A DNA stretch of 14,111 bases. It comes from Candidatus Bathyarchaeota archaeon. GTDB lineage: Archaea; Thermoproteota; Bathyarchaeia; Bathyarchaeales; Bathyarchaeaceae. Both the position numbers and the translations under genes were made by a program. Below the pieces are notes generated by a model. That model did not search any database and was not told the origin of the DNA. It saw only the letters and a list, made by a program, of their open reading frames with translations. The DNA lies in the NCBI GenBank assembly GCA_014859755.1, contig JACUTO010000025.1, positions 1 to 14,111 of the forward strand. Reading direction: 5' to 3'. Shown here piece by piece: positions 6,851 through 14,111 of this stretch (positions are counted from its first letter, which is position 1; each line of letters begins with the position of its first letter).

Positions 6851-6858
6851 CACGCGCA

Positions 6859-8313
6859 TTACCTTCTCAAGGTTTTCAGCAACTTTTTGTTGTGGTCGTA
6901 TATTTTGAGTTCAAGAGGCATTTGACCTATTGCAAAGTGGGTGGCGCATGCGAGGCATGGGTCGTAGGCTCTGAAAGCCATCTCCACCATGTTCAATATT
7001 CCCTGACTCACTTCTCCCTCGTGTATAAGGCCCTTGGCTGCGTCTCTTATGGACATGCATATGGCGGATGAGTTGTTTGTCGTAGCCACTATTAAATTGG
7101 CTTTTTTTATTAATGCGTCTTCGTCAAGTTGGTAGTGATGTATCAAGGTGCCCCTAGCCGCTTCGACTATTCCAACTCCTTCTCCGGGGTTGCCTACCTC
7201 ATTCCGAAGGTCTTTACTCGTTATCTCCTCGTCTGTGCTCAATTCTACGGCCCTTTCAGCTGCGTACAGTAGTTCTATGAGTCTGGCCCAATGAAATGCA
7301 AGAGTTGAGTGCACGGGCTTTCCGCCCAGTGTTTCGTACATTCTTTCGAATTCTTGTTGTGCCAGAGGCGTTGCCATACCCTCTGAAGCGTTCAACCTTC
7401 CAAGTGGTCCAACCCGGTAAACGCCACTTTCTGGACCGTCGACTAAGCCTTTCCATCCAACCTTCTTGAGGTACGTCAATTTAGTGTATGTCCATTGTTC
7501 CACGCGTTCCTCGATGACGTCTAGATATTCGGATGGGGCAAACTTAACAAACTCTTTGCCTTGTTGGTCAACCACCCGTACTTTGCCATCATAGAAGTTA
7601 ACTTTGTTGTTTTGGTCAACTAAGCCCATGTAATATGTTTTGAGAGTGTATGGGTCGCTTAAGATCAGGTCTACGTATTTCTTGTTCTTCAGCACAACAT
7701 CGTCAAACAGTTTTAAGCTGAACTTTGCGAATTCCACGCTAGACTTTGCCATTTTTTCCATTTCCTGTCTCTCATCCTCCGTGAGCCCTTTGGATATGCC
7801 TCCAGGCAGTCCACAGGTTGGGTGAGTTGCTTTTCCACCTAGGATGGCAGTCATTTTTTGTCCGTAAGCTCTGTGCTTTATTACCTCTTTCGCTATGTCT
7901 AGGCCGACCTTTTGGATCACTCCAAGGATGTTTCTTTCCGCTGGTGGGGCGTCTGGTCCAACAACGAAGTCTGGTGCTCCTAGAAAGTAAAAGTGAAGGG
8001 TGTGATCGTAGATTATGTAACCGCTGTACATAAGTTCTCTAAGCTTTTTAGCTGCCGAAGGAGGCTCGACGTTAAACGCGGCGTCTAACGCTCTTGTTGA
8101 GGCAAAATGGTGCGCAACTGGGCAAACACCACAGATTCTGGGCGTAATTATCGGCAGATCCTCAGCTTTCCTACCCTCGCAGAACCTTTCGAAGCCCCTG
8201 AGTTCTGGAACTTGCAAGTAAGCGTTTTCTACGTTTCCTTCTTCATTCAGGAATATGGATATTTTTCCATGGCCTTCAAGCCTTGTTATAGGATCTATGG
8301 TTATTGTTTTCAT
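6859..8313 (-). CDS. mvhA: F420-non-reducing [NiFe] hydrogenase large subunit (group 3c, Mvh type)
   Basis: A 484-residue catalytic subunit of the hydrogenase arm of the Mvh-Hdr complex; it splits H2 at the Ni-Fe site. Signatures: DPITRLEGHGKISIFL (7-22), RICGVCPVAHHFAS (C61, C64) and DPCLACATH (C453, C456). A 25-residue tail after His459 (FAIGQMPLELKIYD...LRR) is presumably cut off by a maturation endopeptidase. The segment FLGAPDFVVGPDAP is typical of the Mvh large-subunit family. ATG 8313 overlaps the mvhG stop as ATGA, with AAGGAGG just upstream inside mvhG. It is the last gene of the hdrA-mvhD-hdrC-hdrB-mvhG-mvhA operon. This large subunit is clearly distinct from HydA at 4955-6244, so the two hydrogenases are not a recent local duplication. 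Confidence 0.93.
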   Translation of the reverse strand: MKTITIDPITRLEGHGKISIFLNEEGNVENAYLQVPELRGFERFCEGRKAEDLPIITPRICGVCPVAHHFASTRALDAAFNVEPPSAAKKLRELMYSGYIIYDHTLHFYFLGAPDFVVGPDAPPAERNILGVIQKVGLDIAKEVIKHRAYGQKMTAILGGKATHPTCGLPGGISKGLTEDERQEMEKMAKSSVEFAKFSLKLFDDVVLKNKKYVDLILSDPYTLKTYYMGLVDQNNKVNFYDGKVRVVDQQGKEFVKFAPSEYLDVIEERVEQWTYTKLTYLKKVGWKGLVDGPESGVYRVGPLGRLNASEGMATPLAQQEFERMYETLGGKPVHSTLAFHWARLIELLYAAERAVELSTDEEITSKDLRNEVGNPGEGVGIVEAARGTLIHHYQLDEDALIKKANLIVATTNNSSAICMSIRDAAKGLIHEGEVSQGILNMVEMAFRAYDPCLACATHFAIGQMPLELKIYDHNKKLLKTLRR

Positions 8314-9287
8314 TCTTTCATAATCCTCCTTTTGAGAAGAGAAGCTGGTAAAGAATACTTGTAAAAGGTTCCTAAGGGATCTTTAATCTGGGCAATCAGC
8401 TTTTCCGCGTCATACTCTGGATCTTTTTCTCCGCCAACCCCTAGAATCGATGAGAGGGCGCTTATCATGGCAGCCCCCTGTTCCACCTCGTTTGGACACG
8501 GTCCTCCGCATCCTGTACAAGGCATATTTGCGCTGATACACTGTGCCCCGCATCCTCCACGAGTCGCAGGTCCCATGCAAATTATTCCTTGTTCCAGAAG
8601 ACATCTTTCTGGGTCTGGAGTAATCTCGTATACCCTGTATATCTTAGAAATTTTTTTATCTTCTTTTTTCCTAGGGCACTCATCGCAGACGGACTTCGCA
8701 GCAGCAAGAACCGAACCTTTCGGAGGCAACTCGTTCTTGGCAATAGCTTCGACTGCTTTAGCTACTTGATCAGATGCTGGAGGGCATCCGGGCAAGTAGT
8801 AGTCTACGTCCACAGTTTGATCAAGAGTTTTTACTGTGTCAAAAAATTCTGGCAACTTCAACTCTCCTTCCGGAACCTTGAAAGAAGTCTTGGGAGTAAC
8901 GGAGTCGGGGTTATTTGTGGAGGGGGACTGAAGGTATGCCCTTTCAAAGACCTCTTTTTTGTTTGCAACGTTTGCTAGACCTGGAATGCCGCCTAATTGG
9001 GCACATGAGCCGAAGGCCACTAGAACCTTAGATTTCTTTCTCAAGAGTTTGGCCATGTATTCTTGTTCTTCGGTTCTAATTGCGCCGTTGAAGAAGCAGA
9101 CATCTATGTATTTGTCTGGAAACGCTTCTACATCCTTATACTTGATGTCCATGGCCACAGGCCAAAAGACAATGTCGGCTATGGCTACGACGTCGAGGAT
9201 TTTCTCGTCTATGTCGAGAACTGCGATTTCGCAGCCTCCGCAGCTAGCAGCCCAGTAGAAAGCAATTTTCAGCTTTCCCTTTTCCAT
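8310..9287 (-). CDS. mvhG: F420-non-reducing hydrogenase small subunit (Mvh type)
   Basis: A 325-residue small subunit relaying electrons from MvhA to MvhD through three [4Fe-4S] clusters. Proximal ligands are standard: SCGGCE (C16, C19), GSCAQLGG (C95) and PGCPP (C168). Distal and medial ligands: CDECP (C201, C204), C229, C237 in CMGPATRGGCGAQC (to C250), and PCTGCGGPC (C257, 260, 264). The family's usual EG in the strand after residue 60 reads FFNGAI (Asn for Glu). Start: ATG 9287, preceded by GTGAT, a fair ribosome site, gives a normal N-terminus MEKGKLKIAFYW. A GTG at 9296 would overlap the hdrB stop (GTGA) and add three residues, and it remains possible. The C-terminal LGTFYKYSLPASLLKRRI resembles known MvhG ends. 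Confidence 0.92.
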   Translation of the reverse strand: MEKGKLKIAFYWAASCGGCEIAVLDIDEKILDVVAIADIVFWPVAMDIKYKDVEAFPDKYIDVCFFNGAIRTEEQEYMAKLLRKKSKVLVAFGSCAQLGGIPGLANVANKKEVFERAYLQSPSTNNPDSVTPKTSFKVPEGELKLPEFFDTVKTLDQTVDVDYYLPGCPPASDQVAKAVEAIAKNELPPKGSVLAAAKSVCDECPRKKEDKKISKIYRVYEITPDPERCLLEQGIICMGPATRGGCGAQCISANMPCTGCGGPCPNEVEQGAAMISALSSILGVGGEKDPEYDAEKLIAQIKDPLGTFYKYSLPASLLKRRIMKE

Positions 9288-9292
9288 AATTA

Positions 9293-10168
9293 TCACAACA
9301 GATTTACAAGTTCAGAGGCGTCTACCCTAAGGTCCTTCAAGGCTAATTCATCGGGGCTCATGCCCATAGCTAATCCCAATAGCTGTGGATAGTGAAGCAC
9401 CGGGATGCGGAATTTTTCGTCAAACTTTCTTTCTACTCTGGCTTGTTGGAGGTCATACATCATGTGGCAGAAGGGACATACCGTGATCATTGCCTGTGCC
9501 CCAACAGCCCTAATGTGATCAAGCTTTTCCCTAGCCAGCTGAAGTGGGATTTCACTGTTTATGCCGCTTGTTGGATTGCCGCAGCACTCAGTTTCATCCA
9601 TGTAGTCCAAGCATTTCGCGCCAGTTACCGCAATTAGTTTCTTGAGAGTCGTGGGGTTTTCTGGGTCGTCGAAGCCTACGATCTTTCCAGGACGAACGAC
9701 ATGGCATCCAGTGTGCTGCGCCACTCGGAGCTGATTAAGTGGCTTCTTAACGGTCTCCTTTATTTTTTCAAAGCCGACGTCTTGCGCGAGAACGTGGATA
9801 AGGTGTTTGACCGTTATCGTTCCCTTGAATTCCATGCCGATTTCCTTTAGATATCCGTTAACTTTCTCCTTGAGTTTCTTGTCTTCCTTGAGTTCTTTGT
9901 TTACGTGGTTTAGGATACCGAAGCATCCGTTGCACAGGGTGATTATATTTAGGCTCTGTTGTTCCGCCAAACAGAGGTTTCGCGCCGCCAAGGTGAGCAT
10001 CATGTCATGGTTCACCGGATCCAGTGGGAATCCACAGCAATTAAACTCAGGCATCTCCACCAATTCTACGCCAAGTTTGTCAAGAACTTTTCTGGCGGAA
10101 ATCTCGTAGCTGGAGACTCTGTATGGGATAACGCATCCCAGAAAAATCAAGTATTTTGCTTCTGGCAT
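9293..10168 (-). CDS. hdrB: Heterodisulfide reductase subunit B, two CCG domains
   Basis: A 291-residue subunit that in methanogens reduces the CoM-S-S-CoB disulfide with two noncubane [4Fe-4S] clusters. Both CX(n)CCGX(33-35)CXXC motifs are complete: C12 / C44-C45-G / C79-x2-C82, and C155 / C195-C196-G / C231-x2-C234. The disulfide site should therefore be competent. No methanogenesis genes are in view, so the natural disulfide may be something other than CoM-S-S-CoB. Start: ATG 10168 with AAGGAGG upstream (10178-10184). A longer frame to 10231 would overlap hdrC and adds a non-conserved basic stretch. It follows hdrC by one base. The soluble form with no membrane anchor fits the HdrABC type rather than HdrDE. 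Confidence 0.93.
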   Translation of the reverse strand: MPEAKYLIFLGCVIPYRVSSYEISARKVLDKLGVELVEMPEFNCCGFPLDPVNHDMMLTLAARNLCLAEQQSLNIITLCNGCFGILNHVNKELKEDKKLKEKVNGYLKEIGMEFKGTITVKHLIHVLAQDVGFEKIKETVKKPLNQLRVAQHTGCHVVRPGKIVGFDDPENPTTLKKLIAVTGAKCLDYMDETECCGNPTSGINSEIPLQLAREKLDHIRAVGAQAMITVCPFCHMMYDLQQARVERKFDEKFRIPVLHYPQLLGLAMGMSPDELALKDLRVDASELVNLL

Positions 10169-10169
10169 T

Positions 10170-10721
10170 TTAGGTCGCCTCCTTTTCAAGTGTTTTGGAG
10201 AAACCGGTGATGTCGAAAAGTTTTGCGACACTTTCTAGGTTGGCTTTCGGCAATGTAGGCAGTCCTTGCTCCTCCCTCTTCTTGAGACGCATTCCTGGGA
10301 TAATGTATGCATAGCCTGTTTTGCGGATGTTAGAAGCCAGCTCCTTGAAGACGACAGGCATATCCCTCTCTTTTACAGATAGATTTCGAAGAGCCCGTAC
10401 GATGCCGGCGATTCCCACATCTTGCGGACAACGGTCGATACACGTGAAGCAGGTAGAACAGAGCCAGATGACGTCGTTTGAAAGAAGTTTCTCTTTCAAT
10501 CCCAACTGCGTCATCCGTATGAGTTTTCTGGGTCTGTAAAAGTCGTCGAATCGCGCGATTGGACAGTCGGCTGTGCATGTGCCGCATTGGAAGCATAGCA
10601 TGATCTTTTCTGCGCCGGGAATCTTGCTGATCTCATATTTGAATTTGGGATCCATATCTGTTATTTTGAGCACCGTTTTCTGTTCCGTCTCCTTTTCTTG
10701 CTTTTTTTCCGTCTCAACCAT
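10170..10721 (-). CDS. hdrC: Heterodisulfide reductase subunit C, two [4Fe-4S] clusters
   Basis: A 183-residue ferredoxin-like subunit wiring HdrA to HdrB. Two classical motifs: C43-x2-C46-x2-C49-x3-C53 (CFQCGTCTADCP) and C88-x2-C91-x2-C94-x3-C98 (CSTCFTCIDRCP). Conserved surroundings are PRKLIRMTQLGLKEKLLSNDVIWLC and GIVRALRNL. The first 20 residues are a Lys/Glu-rich, probably disordered lead (ETEKKQEKETEQK). ATG 10721 has GGAGGT upstream within the end of mvhD; the two genes overlap by eight bases. Placement between mvhD and hdrB is consistent with a single polycistronic message for the whole complex. Confidence 0.92.
   Translation of the reverse strand: MVETEKKQEKETEQKTVLKITDMDPKFKYEISKIPGAEKIMLCFQCGTCTADCPIARFDDFYRPRKLIRMTQLGLKEKLLSNDVIWLCSTCFTCIDRCPQDVGIAGIVRALRNLSVKERDMPVVFKELASNIRKTGYAYIIPGMRLKKREEQGLPTLPKANLESVAKLFDITGFSKTLEKEAT
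10178..10184 (-). promoter_or_regulatory. Ribosome binding site deciding the hdrB start
   Basis: Minus-strand AAGGAGG lies nine bases before ATG 10168 and inside the end of hdrC. It makes the short start preferable to the upstream in-frame codon at 10231, which lacks such a site. Confidence 0.6.
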
Positions 10722-11145
10722 TAGTCTTACCTCCAGCCCTTAAGGGACTCGGTCCAAGTTTCTTTATTTCCTCCGTCATGTCCTTGATAACCCTTGCGAA
10801 TTTGTCTCCTTCTGACGCAGAGACCCATTCTATCCTAAGCCTTTCGGGCTCGATACCAAACTGGGGTAAAAGCTTCTTCAACATCACGAGTCTTCGATGT
10901 GCTTTGAAATTGCCTGAGATGTAGTGGCAGTCGGATGGGAGGTGGCAACCAGCAACCAGAACTCCGTCTGCTCCGCTTCTAAATGCTTCAAGGATGAAAA
11001 CTGGGTCCACCCTTCCACTGCACATCACTCGCACGATCCTGACGTTTGGAGGATATTGAATTCGACTTACACCAGCTAGGTCTGCCCCTGCATACGCACA
11101 CCAGTTGCACAGAAAACCAACGATTTTTGGCTCAAACTCAGTCAT
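10714..11145 (-). CDS. mvhD: Mvh hydrogenase delta subunit, [2Fe-2S] electron bridge to HdrA
   Basis: A 143-residue subunit linking the MvhAG hydrogenase to HdrA. Five cysteines typical of the family are present: C13 and C16 (FLCNWCAYAGAD), C42 (VMCSGRVDP), and C67 and C73 (GCHLPSDCHY), enough for one [2Fe-2S] cluster. All five are Cys with no in-frame TGA, so this is not the selenocysteine form seen in some methanogens. The C-terminal part, LRIEWVSASEGDKFARVI, is typical. It is free-standing rather than fused to HdrA. ATG 11143-11145 has GGGAGGAG just upstream, within the hdrA end, and the two reading frames overlap by eight bases. Confidence 0.93.
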   Translation of the reverse strand: MTEFEPKIVGFLCNWCAYAGADLAGVSRIQYPPNVRIVRVMCSGRVDPVFILEAFRSGADGVLVAGCHLPSDCHYISGNFKAHRRLVMLKKLLPQFGIEPERLRIEWVSASEGDKFARVIKDMTEEIKKLGPSPLRAGGKTNG

Positions 11146-14111
11146 ATTTCTCCTCCCTCAACGCCGCTCTAACTTGAGCAAGTATTTCATCATCTGTGAA
11201 ATGAAGCATGCTTATAGCCCCTGTGGGGCAGGAGGAACCGCAAACGCCACAACCTTTGCACAAAGCCTCAAGAACGGTTGACACCAACTTTCCATCTTTC
11301 TCTTCCATTTTGATGGCGCCATACTCGCAAACGGCTTCGCAGATTCTACATCCGCTGCACAAGTCTTCGTTGACGCTCGCTATCGCCCCCTCCACTTCCA
11401 AAGCCTTTTTAGAGAGAATTGTGATTGCGCGAGCCGCGGCTCCACACGCCTGCGAAATACTTTCTTCAATTAACTTCGGTGAATGCGCCAACCCGCACAG
11501 AAACACGCCTTCAGTCGCGAAATCGACAGGACGAAGCTTCATGTGAGCCTCCAAGAAGAATCCGTCCTTGGTGAGCGGAACCTTCAACATTTCTGATATC
11601 CTTTGGTTGTCCGGGTTCGGAATCGTGGCTGCGCTCAGCACCAAGAGATCTGGCTCGATTGGGAACCATGTTTTTAAAACGGGTTCCATCGCCAAAACCT
11701 TCAGAGCATCGTTTTCTCGTGTAACCTTAGGCTTGTTTTCATCGTCGTACCGTATGAACAATACCCCCTTGCTCGCAGCCTCACGATAATAGTCCTCGTT
11801 GAAGCCATACGTCCTTACATCCTTGTACAAAACGTAAACGTCTGTTTCCGGGTTTAACTCCTTAATTTTCAATGCATTTTTGACAGCTTGTACGCAGCAT
11901 ATCCGTGAACAGTTGGGGCGTTCCTCGTTTCTTGATCCGACGCACTGTATCATCGCCACCGTTTTCGCGTTGAACTCGCCCTTAGCCAATCTTTCCTCCA
12001 GTTCACGCTGCGTCAGCACTCTTTCATCTTCTCCATACAGATATTCAGTTGGCTTGTACTCAACGGCTCCCGTTGCCACTATTGCGATACCGTGGTCGAT
12101 CTCCTTTTTTTCACCGTCATAGTTCAGTGTAGTTTTGAAGTTTCCGACGTATCCCTCTATGTTGGCAATTTCCGCGCCTAGATAAACGTGAATCTTCTCG
12201 TTTTCAGAGACTTCTTTAACAATAGATCTTAGCCGCTCCTGTGGGTCTTCACTTCCTGTCACATAATGGATGTGGCGCAGGTTCCCTCCAAGCTCCTTCT
12301 CTTTCTCCACCAAGTGAACCTCAAAGCCCTGTTTCGCCAGTTCCAACGCAGCAGTCATTCCAGACAAGCCGCCGCCTATGACTAAGCCCACAGGAACAAC
12401 ATTGATTATAGGCTTTTTCAGAGGCCTCAACAGGCGAGCCTTGGCCACTATCGACCTCACTAAGTCCTTAGCCTTCTCCGTCGCTTTGTCATGCTCATGC
12501 ATGTGCACCCAGCTACACTGGTCTCGAATGTTCGCCATCTCGAAAAGGTATATGTTGAGTCCTGCTTCTCGAATAGTTTCTCTGAAGAGTGGTTCGTGGG
12601 TTCTTGGGGTGCAAGACGCCACAACCACACGGTTAAGATTATGCTCCTTTATCTTCTCTATAATCCCTTTCTGCGTGTCTTCTGAGCATGTGTATAAATT
12701 GTCCTCAGCATAAGCGACATTTGACAGGGTTTTAGCGTACTCCACAACCTCTGGAACATTAACTACGCCACCTATGTTTATGCCGCAGTGGCAGACAAAC
12801 ACTCCGATACGAGGCTCCTCACCAGATATGTCTGTTTCTGGCGGAAGCTCCTTCGCAACTGTGAGCCGTCCCCTCTCGGGGGCGATCAAGCTGGCTGCCC
12901 TCGCCGCAGCTCCGCTCGCCTGAGCTACGCTCTCTGGAATGTCTTTTGGAGAGGAAAACGCGCCGCAAACGTATATTCCAGGTCGAGAGGTGTCCAGTGG
13001 TGAGAAGGTTTGGGTGGAGCAGAACTTGTACTTGTTTAGTTCGATACCTAGCGTTTTAGCTAGTTCCTCGGCGTGTTTGGGTGGGGTCATCCCAACTGAT
13101 AGCACCATGAGATCGAATTCCTCTTCCTTTGGTTCCTCTTCTACAACATACCTCACTGTAAGGTTCTGTGACCCCGCCAGTTCCTCTACGCTGGAAACTC
13201 TGGACCTGACGAAGTTAACACCGTGTTCTTCTTCTGCCCTACTGTAGTAATCGTCGAACTCTTTTCCATAAGCGCGTGCATCCATAAAGAAAATGGTGCA
13301 TTGAAGATCCGGGTTGTGCTCCTTGGCGATTACTGCCTCCTTGATGGCGTACATGCAGCAGGCGGAGGAGCAATAATTGTTTCCAAGCTTGGCGTCCCGT
13401 GAACCAACGCATTGGATAAAGCCTACTTTTCGTGGGACTTCGCCATCAGAAGGTCTTAAGACCATTCCACCGTAGGGTCCAGAGGCGCTTAGAATGCGCT
13501 CAAACTCGATGCTGGAAATTACGTTGGGGTATCGGCCGTAACCGTACTCGCTCTTGAGGCTGGGGTCAAACTCCTCAAAACCGGGCGCCAATATGATTGA
13601 TCCAACATCTAGTACGATTTCTTTCTCCTTTTCATCGTATTCGATTGCGCCTGCCTTACAGACCTCTTGGCATGTTCCGCACCCAATACATTTGTCCCTA
13701 TCTATAACGCAGACCAAGGGAACCGCTTGTGGATACTTGACGTAAATCGCATCTCTTTCGCTCAGACCCTGATTGAATTCGTCTATTGCTTCAACAGGGC
13801 ACTTCTGAGCGCATACGCCGCAACCAGTACACTTCTCTTCATTGACACGCCTAGGTTTCCTTATTAGTTTAACTTTGAGGTGCCCCTCTTCACCCTCGAC
13901 GCTCCCTATTTCCGCATTCATCACCAACTCAATGTTAGGGTGTCTTCCTGCGGCAACGAGTTTAGGCGCGAGAATGCACATTGCGCAGTCATTGGTTGGG
14001 AATGTTTTGTCCAGTTGAGCCATGGTTCCCCCTATGGTTGGCGATTCGTCTAGTAAGTATACTTTGAATCCTGAGTCTGCCAGATCGAGGGATGCCTGTA
14101 TTCCCGCGATT
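11138..14111 (-). CDS. hdrA: Heterodisulfide reductase subunit A, tandem double-module form (N-terminus off window)
   Basis: Flavoprotein core of the complex, where electrons from MvhD are bifurcated. At least 990 residues are visible, against roughly 650 for ordinary HdrA. The frame stays open past the ATG at 14023 to the right edge, reading IAGIQASLDLADSGFKVYLLDE, an FAD-binding fold, so that ATG is internal. Numbering from it, the first module has NDCAMC (C13, C16), an inserted ferredoxin (C65-C75 and C112-C122) and the HdrA cluster motif C205...C218-x3-C222-C223. A second module starts near 405 with RIGVFVCHCG (C411, C413) and an HdrA N-terminal domain (C446, C471, C503). It continues with FAD motif VGLVIGGGLSG (546-556), cluster motif C694...C705-x3-C709-C710, and a C-terminal two-cluster ferredoxin (C889-C899, C922-C932). 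Thus both flavin modules are retained but the second lacks the inserted ferredoxin. It is the first visible gene of the operon. Confidence 0.93.
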   Translation of the reverse strand, partial: IAGIQASLDLADSGFKVYLLDESPTIGGTMAQLDKTFPTNDCAMCILAPKLVAAGRHPNIELVMNAEIGSVEGEEGHLKVKLIRKPRRVNEEKCTGCGVCAQKCPVEAIDEFNQGLSERDAIYVKYPQAVPLVCVIDRDKCIGCGTCQEVCKAGAIEYDEKEKEIVLDVGSIILAPGFEEFDPSLKSEYGYGRYPNVISSIEFERILSASGPYGGMVLRPSDGEVPRKVGFIQCVGSRDAKLGNNYCSSACCMYAIKEAVIAKEHNPDLQCTIFFMDARAYGKEFDDYYSRAEEEHGVNFVRSRVSSVEELAGSQNLTVRYVVEEEPKEEEFDLMVLSVGMTPPKHAEELAKTLGIELNKYKFCSTQTFSPLDTSRPGIYVCGAFSSPKDIPESVAQASGAAARAASLIAPERGRLTVAKELPPETDISGEEPRIGVFVCHCGINIGGVVNVPEVVEYAKTLSNVAYAEDNLYTCSEDTQKGIIEKIKEHNLNRVVVASCTPRTHEPLFRETIREAGLNIYLFEMANIRDQCSWVHMHEHDKATEKAKDLVRSIVAKARLLRPLKKPIINVVPVGLVIGGGLSGMTAALELAKQGFEVHLVEKEKELGGNLRHIHYVTGSEDPQERLRSIVKEVSENEKIHVYLGAEIANIEGYVGNFKTTLNYDGEKKEIDHGIAIVATGAVEYKPTEYLYGEDERVLTQRELEERLAKGEFNAKTVAMIQCVGSRNEERPNCSRICCVQAVKNALKIKELNPETDVYVLYKDVRTYGFNEDYYREAASKGVLFIRYDDENKPKVTRENDALKVLAMEPVLKTWFPIEPDLLVLSAATIPNPDNQRISEMLKVPLTKDGFFLEAHMKLRPVDFATEGVFLCGLAHSPKLIEESISQACGAAARAITILSKKALEVEGAIASVNEDLCSGCRICEAVCEYGAIKMEEKDGKLVSTVLEALCKGCGVCGSSCPTGAISMLHFTDDEILAQVRAALREEKYD

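Noticed and set aside
6798..6860. Functional tRNA on the minus strand
   Set aside because: The T-stem and anticodon stem do not pair and there is no 5' half; upstream sequence is mvhA coding. It is retained only as a possible remnant.
14021..14023. ATG at 14023 as the hdrA start
   Set aside because: The frame continues upstream to the window edge with a conserved FAD-binding segment, so this Met is internal (GGTMAQLDKTFP).
1..14111. CRISPR arrays, insertion sequences, selenocysteine codons
   Set aside because: No spaced direct repeats, transposase-like frames or terminal inverted repeats were seen. The Mvh and Hdr cysteine sites are all Cys codons, with no in-frame TGA.

Overview
The window looks like a chromosome segment from an anaerobic archaeon. 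Three things point that way: the gene families (group 3b sulfhydrogenase-type HydBGDA, Mvh/Hdr complex, short winged-helix proteins); TATA-like A/T boxes about 25-50 bases before starts; and strong GGAGG/GGTGATC-type ribosome sites with ATGA-type gene overlaps. A Bathyarchaeia-like or related non-euryarchaeal lineage is my guess from overall resemblance. It is not proven, and no methanogenesis marker is in the window.

Layout. (1) Bases 3-191 (+) are the tail of a glycine-cleavage H-type lipoyl protein. (2) 337-525 (+) is a 62-residue winged-helix protein. (3) 663-1997 (-) is an FAD/NAD(P)H-dependent disulfide oxidoreductase of the NADH oxidase / CoA-disulfide reductase family. It is divergent across a 256-base promoter region from (4) a tight + strand operon hydB-hydG-hydD-hydA (2254-6244), a complete cytosolic group 3b [NiFe] hydrogenase. 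(5) 6419-6676 (-) is a second small winged-helix protein. (6) 6859 to the right edge (-) is a second tight operon, read hdrA-mvhD-hdrC-hdrB-mvhG-mvhA, which encodes all six parts of a hydrogenase-heterodisulfide-reductase complex. hdrA runs off the right edge.

How it fits together. The hydBGDA enzyme should exchange electrons between H2 and NAD(P)H, and perhaps polysulfide. The MvhAGD-HdrABC complex in known organisms oxidises H2 and splits the electrons between ferredoxin and a disulfide. The window is therefore an H2-centred redox hub that could balance NAD(P)H, reduced ferredoxin and thiol/disulfide pools. The disulfide acceptor is unknown here. The flavin disulfide reductase next door is a candidate for sulfur, CoA-disulfide or NADH chemistry.

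Most notable points: the HydD small subunit lacks the second Cys of the CxxC motif expected to bind its proximal cluster (Asp17 instead) and has an extra Cys five residues after the next expected ligand; HdrA is a tandem double-module protein whose two halves carry complementary sets of iron-sulfur domains; and a decayed 3'-tRNA-like stretch lies just after mvhA. All gaps between genes are under 300 bases.
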